A DNA stretch of 64,000 nt from Prinia subflava (Eukaryota; Chordata; Aves; Passeriformes; Cisticolidae). Within the stretch, counting starts at the first letter, position 1. Each line of letters starts with the position of its first letter. Shown here piece by piece: positions 13,021-24,200 of this stretch. The translations under genes and the position numbers were made by a program. The stretch lies in NCBI RefSeq assembly GCF_021018805.1, contig NC_086250.1, positions 62,621,322-62,685,321 of the forward strand, read 5' to 3'. The notes beneath the pieces are model-generated. The model ran no database searches, was not told where the DNA came from, and saw nothing but the letters and a program-made list of their open reading frames with translations.

Positions 13021-13330
13021 TGTTTTCCCTCTCTCCAGGGCTGAGGCAGCGGCGCTCCCGGCGCTCCCTCCGCCCCCGGCCGCGCTGGGCTCCGCCGCCG
13101 GCCCCCGCGGCCGCCACCTAGCCCAGCCCGCTCCGAAAAGGGGCAGCGGGGATCAGCTGATCTTCCGCTTAGACACCCAGAGGATGCTCGGGGATGGAGC
13201 GCACGGAGCCGTGGTGGGATTCAAACTAGCCATTTACATCACAAAGCAGGGAGGGGAATAGGGCTCGGAGGAGATCATCAGGCATCCTTCTGCTTCCCAG
13301 CTCTCCGCTGGCAATCCACACAAGAAGGTA
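13021..13330. promoter_or_regulatory. CpG island, candidate promoter or first exon
   Basis: About 20 CpG dinucleotides fall between 13051 and 13210 in a window whose DNA is otherwise strongly CpG-depleted. The core at 13051-13135 is almost entirely G and C. A perfect 12-base palindrome, GATCAGCTGATC, containing a CAGCTG E-box, lies at 13151-13162. No TATA box or long open frame is seen. In vertebrates such isolated islands usually mark transcription start sites, often with a non-coding first exon. A weak donor-like AAG/GTACAG sits near 13326-13334 on the plus strand, and candidate donors also exist on the minus strand near 12825-12890, so direction is undecided. I cannot name the gene. Confidence 0.6.
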
Positions 13331-14708
13331 CAGCGCAAGGATATGCAAATAAACTTTTCAGTGGCAATAATCGTACATACTTTGGATACCATGAAACTCC
13401 TAAATATTTAAAATTAGGGGCTTATTCTTAAATAAACATAACATTTTTTTTACATGCTAAGCTGGTTCTGTATCCCTTTACAGATTCTTCCCAATTGCAC
13501 ATTTTTTACAATACCATCTTTAAATATTGATGCTGAAGCCATATTTAATTTCTCATCAGCAAATGGTCCGTACTCAACTAAAAACACCTATTAGTTCTTT
13601 ATTCATATTATTATTCCAATTCAAAGTATCTTCGATGTAAGGACTATTATATTTAAAACTGACTGTCTGAATTGTAAGCTATCCAATGGCCCTGCTCCCT
13701 GGGATTACCCTGATTAAAGCCACCATACGGTGCAGGGCTTTGGAATTTAGGCTCTAAAAGACTGAAAGAATTCTGATTCTGTGAGAATCCTAGTTATTGC
13801 CAAGTAATAAGAAATACCCAGATATTGTTACAAAAGTCAGAATTACTTGCAAATGGTATGTTAAAAGAAAATCTTATAAGAAACAAACCGTGAGTCCTGA
13901 TAAAATACTGCATTTTTAACCCCAGTTTCCATTAAAAATTTTTCTATCATGTTTAAAGAGACCACAATTTCACCCCCAATACTCCTATGCATTCATTATA
14001 AATGGTAACAAACAGCAAACATTTGCAAAACTAGGCACAAAGGGTAAAGTAGACATCTGCATTTTAACAGTCTTTCTGAGAAACTAAATGTGTAGATGTA
14101 ATGTACCATCTATTCCAGAAGAAATCCAATCCCATTTTCCTATGACCATGTTCCTAAAGACTCACGTTTAAACCAGGAAGCCTACTCATCCATCCACCAT
14201 CCATCACAGGAACTTCTGATATTTCCCAATGTACTTCTAATACTTCCAACAATATAACAAATAACCATTTCCTTATGTTGTATTCACTGCAGATCTGCCC
14301 ACAGACACCTCAGTTTTTCTGGCACTACACACAGAATGCAGATTTCCACCTCTAACTTTCTGTACTATCACTCTTATGATGTAAGGTGATTCTTTTGATA
14401 GGTACACAAAGGAGCAACATGGATTCTTTTTAGGATACTGAGGGAAAAGAGTTATATGAGAGATCATGGATTACCTTCACCATATTTTTAGGCTATTATT
14501 GTATCTACTAGACTGACACCAACAACTCTATCTTCTCTGACTTCCAGAGACTTAAGGTTTTTAACCCTGACACATCCTTTCTAGTAATGCTCTAGTAAGA
14601 GTGTTTCACATCATTCCTATAATAGCCAAAATTTTTGCCACAGTCCATGAGCTTTTGGCAGAAGCCAAAACTGACTCCAAGGGGCTGGTAAAAAATTCCC
14701 ATAATTAT

Positions 14709-14735
14709 TGTGTGTGTATATGTATATATATATAT
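14709..14735. repeat. (TG)n(TA)n microsatellite
   Basis: A compound dinucleotide repeat: about five TG units, then TA units with one TG interruption. Confidence 0.9.
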
Positions 14736-15678
14736 GAAGCATTATTTCAAACAAGACTTCATGAGGAAAAAAGTCACTGGACTTTTGCTTTGCTACATTT
14801 CATTGAATTATATATTGAAAAAAAAGTCAGAAGTGGGACACTTGTCATGCCCAGGTAAGCACATTCTTGTAGAAAGATATCTAACAACTATTGCACACTG
14901 AACAGTAAAACACGTTTAAGATGATCCCAACAACGAAGGTCATAGGAACCGACACAAGACAGGAACCAAGCAACTTCATCTCAGTTGTCTGAGTTTCTGG
15001 TTACAGGACAATTCTGCAGTTCTTTTGGGCACTCTGTGTAGCCACATGTAGTTACTCTATTAATAGTTTTTTCCTTTCATTTTCCAGAAGCCACAATAGT
15101 GCAAGCAGAGTAGAGACATTTACTGGCTGCAATGGGTCAAATATGAGAGAGCCAGCTGAGTAAGTCACCTGATGAGGTTAGCAGCTAAGCTACATGTCTT
15201 CAGAACTCAGAATTGCATATGGATTGGTGTTTTCTAACTTGGATGCTGTCAACCTTCTTATCATTGTTGTAAAGTCAACATAAAACTTGTTTTAGTAAAA
15301 ACATAGTCCTAAACTATTATTGCTGAAAAGGCAAATAGACACAAATCATTCCTTCCTGGTACTTAGGAGTAGTTACAATGGTATGAAAATAATGAACTGC
15401 TTGACAAAATTTCTGATGTAATCAACTACTAGAATGCGGTTGTGTCATTCTACACAGGACTCCCAGTGAATGTGATGAGTTTCTCGATAAGCAAGAGGAT
15501 CACATCCTATGCACTCTTATTACAGTCATCAAAATGTTCCCTTTAGCAAAGCTGAGTACAGTAGAGCTCTTCAACAATGAAATGCTGTGGTCACCCGCCT
15601 ATTGCAAATTATGGTTTACAACTCTCAAAAGAAAGTAATTTCATTTCTTAAGAAACAGAGCAATGATTTTAGGCTTCC

Positions 15679-15720
15679 AAAAAAACCCCAAATAACCAAA
15701 AAAACCCAACACACCAACCC
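15679..15720. repeat. A/C-rich mixed tract
   Basis: Runs of 3-7 A alternate with runs of 2-4 C (AAAAAAACCCC-AAATAACC-AAAAAAACCC and similar). Tracts of this type recur at several places in the window on either strand. Confidence 0.8.
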
Positions 15721-17208
15721 CTTTTGTAATGTCTGGGCTGCCATACACATTGACAGGAAGAAGACATTCAGACTTTACATGTTGATGCTATAAAAAGTAC
15801 AGGTCTAATCCACTGGAAGAAATTGGAGGCTAATCTTCCATCTAAAGGCTGTATGTATACATGCAAGTAGGTATGTAAATAATGTGTACAGACATGTATA
15901 CATAATTAATAAAACAATGTAATAAATATGGATGAAAACCTGTCTCAACCAGGCAGATAACAATTATGTTTTGGAAACTGTGTGCAGTAATATTTATCAA
16001 AATAAAAATCAGTACAAACTGATACTTTACTCAAGAAATAAATACAGGATTTTTCAATCATTAAGTTTATCTCCTGTAATCTTTAGAGAGGTATTTGAAA
16101 GTTTCCCAGAAGAATCACTAGTTTTAAATCATGCTCTTTTAAAAATTAGAGCTTTAATTCAAACAACAACACAGACATAATCAAATTATTGAGGCATGAC
16201 AAAAATAAATTAATGGTCTACTTTGTGATAGAAATAGTCTCAGTATTTGCAATGTTAATTTCAAAACAGTAAAAAATGCATATATCTACATAAAATAACA
16301 ATAAAATTCCCTATTTTAGTTATAATAATATCAGCCTTAAGGCTGGATTTATTCCTAAAAGAAGCCATAGAAATAGGTTGCATCTTTTTAACAGTTCATT
16401 TATATGCAAGGCAAAAAGGTATATCCTTAAAAATGAAACTACATTCAATCAGTAAGAAAACGGGTATGTCATGTATTTATGAAGTCTTTTTGAATTTGTG
16501 TAGCAAACAGGCACAAATGGCTTCTTTTTCCATTACTCTTCAGATGTAGAATTTGCAAGTCTATGTTTCAAAATTAGCTAAAGGAAGAAAACAGCTATTG
16601 ACTTCAGATACTTTACATCAATATTATTGATGAATGAAAATATCCATGTGCACCCAAGTTACATGCATAATTTATACAATGGGGCAAACCACAACAAAAA
16701 TGGTAGTTACACCATTTAAAGTATCTTCCACCCTTAAAAATACTGTAAATTTTAATTGGGAAATTTTACAATTTTGAGGTAGATTTGGTTTGGGTTTTGG
16801 CTTTATCTACAGTCCTTTGTCATCACAGGTTAAAGATTGCAAAGAAGAAAGTGAAAGATGGCTGAGATAGAGATGTGGTCTGAATCCAGTTACATTATAA
16901 ATAAGCCATTTGATGTGTGGTCTGTGACTCATGCTAGAGAAAGCCTCTATAGAAGGCCTTTCCATGGAATGGATTAGTTGTTATCTTTGACTTTAAAACA
17001 GACAGAAAGAACTGAGAGATGATTAGCGACATTAATACAAATATCCTTTGAAATTCATGACCTTTCCTTGTCAAATTATGGGAAGCCACAAGAAGAAATT
17101 ATAGAAACCTTCCCTTCTTTAAAAAGCAGGTTAGTGATAAAATAGAAGTAACAAAATTCCTTTGACAGTGAGGAGAAATTCACCATCAAGTCTGCTGGAA
17201 TGTCCATG

Positions 17209-17274
17209 TTTTTTTATTTTTTTTTGCCTTGTTGCACATTGCAGGGGATTGCATTCAGATTTTTTTTTTTTTTT
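17209..17274. repeat. two poly(T) tracts beside a CR1 fragment
   Basis: T-rich runs at 17209-17225 and 17260-17274 are separated by about 30 bases of ordinary sequence. The second lies about ten bases from the 3' end of a minus-strand CR1 fragment, so in the CR1 sense direction it reads as an A tract just after the element. CR1 does not usually end in poly(A), so this may be a coincidental or secondary expansion. Confidence 0.8.
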
Positions 17275-17283
17275 ATTATTTCC

Positions 17284-17702
17284 AGTGAGGGAGACTGCTA
17301 AACCTCTCCAGGCAATCTGTTCCAGTGTTTTTGGTCACCTACACAGTGAAGAAGCTCTTCCTTGTCTTCAGGTGGAACTTCCTGCAGATCAGTTTCTGCA
17401 CTTTTCTCTTTTCCAGTTGCTCGGCACCGCCAAAAAGAGCCCGATCCATGCTGTTGACACCCTCCCTTTAAATACTTACAGACATTCTTAAGGCCCCTTC
17501 TCAGTCATCTCTTCTCAAGACTGAACAGGCCCAGCTCCCTCAGCTTTTACTTTCCTTGTAAGAGAGATGCTCCAGTCCCCCAGTCATCCCCACAGAACTG
17601 CACTGTACCCTCTCCAGGAGCACCAGGTCTCTCTTATACTGAGGAGCCCAGACACAGTAAACCAGATGCAGCCTCACTAGGGCTCAGCAGAGAGGAAACT
17701 CA
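17284..17702 (-). mobile_element. CR1-type LINE fragment, 3' region
   Basis: On the minus strand the sequence carries the hallmark CR1 stretch around GAAGAGCTTCTTCACTGTGT, followed by CACTGGAACAGATTGCCTGG. The plus strand shows the rest of the antisense CR1 order: AGCTCCCTCAGC near 17530, then GCACTGTACCCTCTCCAGGA-type text and GAGGAGCCCAGACACAG. This corresponds to the end of ORF2, past the reverse-transcriptase core. The usual final part (GGAGATATTCAA- to the octamer tail) is missing, so the 3' end is truncated. No intact frame remains; the element is dead. Confidence 0.85.
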
Positions 17703-20700
17703 ATCCCTTGTACAAAATTTGAACAGGGTTCAATTAAATTCCATAAAATTCAACTTATGGAGGATTTGGGGAATGGAATGTACAGCTTCCAGCAAAACTT
17801 TAACAAAACTGCTTTGCCAGCCAGTTCTGAGACTTGTGTTTCAGAGACGACTGAGTGTCTTCATCTAAACATCATCTGTGCTAAACACAGAAGTCTTAAT
17901 AACTTTGGCAGAAGCCAGTGGGTAGCGATGGGAAATAAGTCCCATAAAAATGTCTGGTTATTTTTTTGATGATATTAATTTAACTTTCTTGGGATAGTTC
18001 AACTGTTTCTCTTTGAGGCTGTAATATTGCCTGTTCAGGCTCATGAGGAGAAGGAGAAGATAATTATAGTCCTCTTCAGGCAGTGTGTTCATTAAGCGTG
18101 TTATTTTGGACAAGTAAGTTTTTAAATTGGATTCCAGTGCCTGTCAGTAGAATGGTCTATGGTGGCATGGCTATGAGGACCTGTGCCCCTACTGCTTGCC
18201 CCTGCTGGAACTCAATACAGTTTAATTGAATTACAATAGGGGTAACCACAAGATGTCAATTACTGGTTTATTCACAGTGCTCACTCTTCTTCCAGAGGCA
18301 TTTGATTGACTCACTTCTCTGATTAGAGGAGCTTTTCCCCTCTTCCCAGAGAATAAGTATTGCACCAAGATGCCCCATTCTTTATTAAACAGCAGCATAA
18401 TCACACAACTCTCGTGGCACTGACTGCAAAAAATCAAGCTCCAGCTAGTCTGAGTTTATAGCATGTGACCTACTTTATTTGAAGCTAGAGTTGGAATATC
18501 TTCCTGCACCTATGACTTTGCCCATGTGTTGATAGTTTCCCTCTATGGAACAGGGAAGATACAATTTTTTGAATTATGCAAAACTATCTTTTGTCCGATA
18601 GGAAAAAAAAAAATTGTTTATTCTTTTGAGAAAATATAATGTTTGGAAAGAATCTTTCTAGGTTTCAAGTGTTTAAGTTATGTGAAAGAATTAAATGAGA
18701 ATAAATCCTTAATCTATCTTTCTGAGTGTTCTCTAGTGCTCTGTCATCCAGTTTAAGATCTGAAACCATAAAGACGCCAAATGTTATTGCTAAGAGCACT
18801 TAGTATGTTGCAAAGACAATTACCTAAATCCATGAAAACTGGTCAAAGATTTTGCCGGTTCTCCTTTTAGGTAAATGATATCCTGATTAAATACAATTTA
18901 AAATAAAAATATTTTTGCAATTTTGGTTTTTTTTCCTGTTTAATAGCCAAGCATAATAAGTTTTGTAAAACTTATTCATAGAGAAAAATAATTTCCTGCC
19001 CTGTAAATGTAAATTAAAGTGTAAATTTGAAAAATCACTGTGGTTATATCAACATTAATGTCACGACTATGTTTTTACTCAAACGTTATTTCACCATGAT
19101 TTCAGAAGAGCTAAATTACATTTTAGCAAAAATTCCTTAACCCTGTGTGCTACTGCTAGTAGGAATGAAACACAAAGAATAGGAAAATTTAAATTTGCAG
19201 GAGGAATGGATGTAATATTTCAAAATACCAAGACTCTTTACTGAGCCTTCTCAAACTAGTATTATTGCACTGTGCTTCCAAGTTATTACCTCCTAGAGAT
19301 TATTTGCTCAACTGCATGTTTGCTCAGTCCTCCCTATCCCTGTATATGATACAACCCCCTTTTAAAACAATTCTCAAAAATTCTATTGCATATTTTGTAT
19401 TAAGATAATGCTAATAAAAAATTAAGAACACCAAATTTTAAAGCATTAAGTCTACTAATTTATTATACTCCTATTAATTGTGACTATAAAAATGTTTTTC
19501 TTTATTTAATGTCATATTAAAATGAAGAAACTCATTAAAGAAAGCAAAATACATTTCAGTGTTATGCTTGTATATACTATATTAAGATACCTTGCTTAAA
19601 ATAAGTCATATTTCTATGGGGTTGCTGTAATACCTTTGCAAAAGAAAATGGAAGGTCTATACTATTTGCACAAATAGTCCAACTCCACAGCTTGGTATTC
19701 ACAGAAAGGGAACACACTCACTATTGTAACTCCTAATGGTTACTGATCAAAGACTATAATACTCCTCTGAAGCCAACAATATTTTACTGGGAAGTGGCTG
19801 ATTTTAAACTTTATATATGATTGTGCTGGGGAAACCCAGCATTTGGAAATTATGACACATTTTTCCTTCCCCCCCCCCCTCCTGCTGTGTTGTATGGGAA
19901 GAGGAGGTAAGCATTTTTCATACAATTGTTCTTCCACTCTGAAACTTCAAATGTGGGGAACTCATTGGGGCTTCTATAGGCTAGGAGTCTAAACTGGAAT
20001 TCTGTAATTTTTTTCATTTCCTATTAGAAAGAGACAATCATTAAATTACTCAGAATACATATAAAAGAATTCTGTCTTTATATAAGTATGAGGTATGATA
20101 GCTACAATTTAAATGATTTTATTTAATATTTCATATTTTATCATTAACAAGAATCTGCTATTATTATTAATAGCATCCAACTCTGTATTCATGCAGTGTT
20201 TTAAATGTTATGTTTGCATGTTATGTGCATTTTAAAAGTCCAAAGAATTCTATCACTTAATTCCTATATGCACACATAAAACTGATAGTTCTGTATTTTA
20301 ATCAATTAGTGGACAAATGTGTAAGAGACTTTTCTGGTACCATTTTGATTTTTTTTCTTCATAGAAGATTTTGCCTAAAAAAAGACAGAAAGCCTCATAT
20401 TCATACTGTACATAGTAATATTCCATCTAGTCATTAATAGTCAAACACTCACACAGTGGCACATCTGACATAGGCAGCTGAGTTGGGAATTGAAGCCATA
20501 ATAATTAACAATAGATTTCCTGATCTCACCATGACAAGTAAATGAAACACTCTGTGGTGTGCTTGCCCACTGGAAGAGGGAATTAACTCAGTATGAAAAG
20601 CAGAATGGAAGCATATCTCTGATTAGATCTAATGCACAAGGAATGCAACAATGGGAAGCTTGTGTCAGCAGAACACATCAAACTCTTTTCTAAATATTGT

Positions 20701-20870
20701 GCATGAGTATGCAAAAGCATGCACATTCCCCATAAGAACCATAGTGAAAAGCACAGGATATACAAAACACAATCCCTACTGCAATAAGTAAAGAAATTAA
20801 TAAGTAGATAAATAAATTAACGAATCTTCTTACTTATACAAACAATTTAATCCAACATTTAAATTTCTTC
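17703..20870. other. unique AT-rich non-coding sequence
   Basis: No gene is supported. The stretch is strongly AT-rich, especially 19100-20400. It contains a C run at 19869-19879 next to a donor-like GAG/GTAAGC near 19905 that lacks an exon context. The open frames are under 71 codons. Confidence 0.65.
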
Positions 20871-21045
20871 AGCAATTCCGGCCCCATTCACTTCAAATTC
20901 CCTATTTAGCCTTCTCCCGCGTTCCTCCTGACCAAGCCGGCGGCTCTCCCGTTCAGGACCCTGGAGAGCAGCAGCGCCCCGACCCCGCTGGCCGCGGCTC
21001 TGGCCCAAACCCGCACAGCCCCGCCCTGCCCTCTCACGTTCCATT
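20871..21045. promoter_or_regulatory. small CpG-rich patch
   Basis: About 14 CpG dinucleotides in roughly 170 bases, sharply bounded by AT-rich DNA on both sides. The core at 20915-21035 includes GCCGGCGGC, GCCGCGGC and CCGCCC (an SP1-type box on the opposite strand). Two minus-strand frames of 61 and 86 codons cross it but look compositional (Arg, Gly and Glu rich). It is short for a classical island; it could be a weak promoter, an enhancer-type island or a GC-rich insertion. Confidence 0.4.
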
Positions 21046-21207
21046 CATTGCTGTCCTCTCTTACTCTGTCCCTTATGACTGCTCCATGTTTCCCTTCCTC
21101 CTCCTCAAATTGTCTTTTTCTCTTATAGTGGCATTTACTGTTGCAGCAACTTTTCGTCTGAAACAAAATGCTCTCCCTTTCATTCTTTACAGTGTATTGG
21201 CTTTGAG

Positions 21208-21280
21208 GGTTTGTTTTGGTTTTTTTTTGGGGGGGTGTTTGTTTATTTTGGTTTTGGTTTTAATTTAGGTTTTGGTTTTT
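21208..21280. repeat. G/T-rich low-complexity tract
   Basis: Alternating T runs and G runs (GTTTTGGTTTTTTTTTGGGGGGGTG, then repeated GGTTTT units). Its complement has the same A-run/C-run pattern as the A/C-rich tracts elsewhere in the window. Confidence 0.85.
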
Positions 21281-24200
21281 ATGTTATTTTTATCTTTATA
21301 TATCTTTTCTTTAATGTTGATAATAACATCATGGGACATTCAATCTAACTATTATATTATGCATTACAGTTTTGTTGCTTTAATATGTACCTGGTTGGAT
21401 ACACTGCATTCTTTTACTGTGTATTGTAAGAACTTACTTTATAGATATCCTGAATCAGAAATTACTGGTTTTATAGTCATATGAAGTAGTTCAGTACAGC
21501 CATAACAATGCAGTTGTACTTACAAATCTTCTTGCATCTATTAAAAACATTTTAATATTTCAGATTCTCTTCAAAACTTGAAAAAAAGAGCTAAAATTAA
21601 AAATCATAAGTAAAAACTTGATTCTGCAAAAACTTACAATGGTTAATAATCCCAGTCCATTCACTGGACCTATTCACCTGCACAAAACCACATGGCATGT
21701 TCTTGCAGATCTGATCCTCAATGATCTCACTAAGACTCAGAATTTAATTAACACTCAGAGATATAAATCAAGAGTGATTCCCAAAAGTCAGTACAGACTC
21801 CCTGGTGTAGCCCAGTGAATATTTTTTATTTTGGTTTCTTAAGGAGGAGAATCAGGTTTTTGTAATGGCATTATGAGAGGGAGGCAAGAAGGAAGGCAAG
21901 GAGGATGTGGGTATGGCACGTACACAAACATGCATTTGTCTGCGTGTCCTTCAGCCTCCCTAACTGTTTTGGAGCACAATGGCCAATTTCAAATGATTTT
22001 TATGAAACAATAGTCATCTTCAACCTCTCAAGTTTTTAGAATTTTGTGAAGATACAAAGGGGCAGGGGGAATCAGGAAGGCCTGAATAATGAGTACATTC
22101 TGGAGATCAACCACAAGAGTCATAAAAGACCCTTTTTGTGGATTTGGCATCATGGAAGCATTCTTTCTTTCCAAAAGCCATGAGAGTTCACACAATATAT
22201 TTCATGTCTCTCTTTCAATATGTGGCTTTGTAGGTTTACTCTGCTATATGGAATTCAGAGTGCATCCTCAGCACTGGCTCCATCAGAATAAGAAATAGCC
22301 TCTCTTTCTTCACAGTAAACAAAACACGCATGCAATGTTCTTTGGAAGATTCAGACACACGAAAAAAAAATCCACGAAAGAAAACAGTCAAACTTTTGCA
22401 ATGCCATAATGGACTGTTTACAGCAACTCCAAGGCACCTTTTACCTAAGATCCACTTTCAGTCAAAGCACTTATCAATGCACAGTAGGAAAATCAGGCGA
22501 TATACAGTGGGAGGTCTGAAAGGTAAACCCCCCATATTTGCATGAATAAGGGTATGTATCCTTTGGACAAGAATAAGTCAAAGGTGCCTGACACGTTCAA
22601 ACACCATCAATGAATCAACACCTTACTATGGATCACTCAGAACTCAATTTGGAAAACATATAGGTCATTAAATAACCTGGCAATGAAGATAAACAGTGTG
22701 TCTGGAAGACAAACTTCATAAGTCTGAGGTGAATTTTAGACTGTACAAAGCTCATTGGGCTGAAGAAGCTCTTCCTTCAGCACAAAATCACAGGTCCTAC
22801 CTTCATATGCAGTGAAAGAGGAGGGCAAACCATCCTCATAGCAAGGAAGGAGCTGTTATTATTACTGATATCCCATGCCTTCAGATTCGAAAGCAGAGCA
22901 AATAAGGCCACTCACTCTGTAGGCACTGACTGAATGTCAAATGGAAACCAAAACTGGTAAAGTATGCTCCTAATAAATAATATTTTACTTCTATAGGTCT
23001 CTATTCCTAGCACAAATAAAACTCTTTTCTCTAGAAGAATCTTTGCTAACTTGACTCTGATGGAAATCAAAACTTATTTAACCTCCTAAAGCAGTGGTTT
23101 TTTTCTATAAGGATTCTGGAATTAAGAAATCTCCCATTTGGCAAAAGAAAGTTGACAAGTAAAGATTTTAAAGGAAATCTGTGAATTCAAATGTGAGCTA
23201 AAAGTTAGAACTGGCAATAAATAGCGACTGTTATCAATAGGAATTCCTGACATACAACTACAGAAAATTAAGGTTTCCTAAGTCTTATATGCTATGCAGT
23301 GGGAACATTAGAAACAGTTTAAGGACAGAGGAACAATTGCAGTTGATATGTGGAAGTCAAAAATAAATACTAAACACTCAATCTTTAATGATACTTTAGG
23401 TGGAAGTGTTATGGTTTACAGTTATGAGTTGGCATCCCAAGCACACAGCTTACACTCTCCTAGAAGGTAGGTAACTGCAACTACTCATTTTCCAGTGTCA
23501 GGCCTGTATCCAGTTGTCAGAATCAACACCAAGAGCTTAAATTTACTTTTTCTTCTACTGTATCTTTTTATATTCTGTGGAACACCTTCACACATGAAGA
23601 GAAACCCATTTTTGACACACATGTCAAGATTTCTGATATCACAGTTTACCTCACTGTTCTCCACTGACAAAAAAATTCTTGTGAACAAAGATTACAGATA
23701 CCAAAATTCAGTGCATATACATTCAACCCTTCCAGTTTCTTATATGGAATTTGATAAAATAAGAACTAACTTTTGAGTATTGTCAAAATCTTGTAGCCTA
23801 GCAAGCAAAAAATACAAACAGAATACTGTATTGCAAATATCTCTAGCTTGCCACTCCATTCAAGCATGATACAGAAGGATTTTTCATTTCATCGAAAGAG
23901 TAGAACAGGAGCAACTTATATATGGCTACTTCAAAATGAGAGCTGAAACTTTGACTAGATTATAGATCTTTACTGCTGGTCTCATGTTGCCTAGAGGAAT
24001 CATAAGAGCACTTGTGGATTTTTGCCTTGCATCTGATTCCAGTGATAGAACAGGCAACAATTTTCATAAGTAGAATATTAAGGGTATTTCTGTCTGTGAA
24101 TAAAGAACACTTATTTGTCAGTACTGGGATGTACTGCAGATGCTACATTGAGCTTTTGGAATTCTTTTTCTGCCATTCAACTTTTTCACATCATAGCAAA

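Larger units (their letters stand above)
13331..17208. other. unique AT-rich non-coding sequence
   Basis: Nearly 4 kb without a supported gene. It has a mixed TG/TA repeat near 14709 and an A/C-rich tract near 15679. A good donor-like CCAG/GTAAGC occurs at 14851-14860, but no credible acceptor and open exon precede it. Short frames here have no recognisable features. Confidence 0.6.

Noticed and set aside
14601..14860. 85-codon open frame ending at a good donor-like CCAG/GTAAGC
   Set aside because: No credible acceptor before it, and part of the frame is a TG/TA microsatellite. The donor match alone is not enough.
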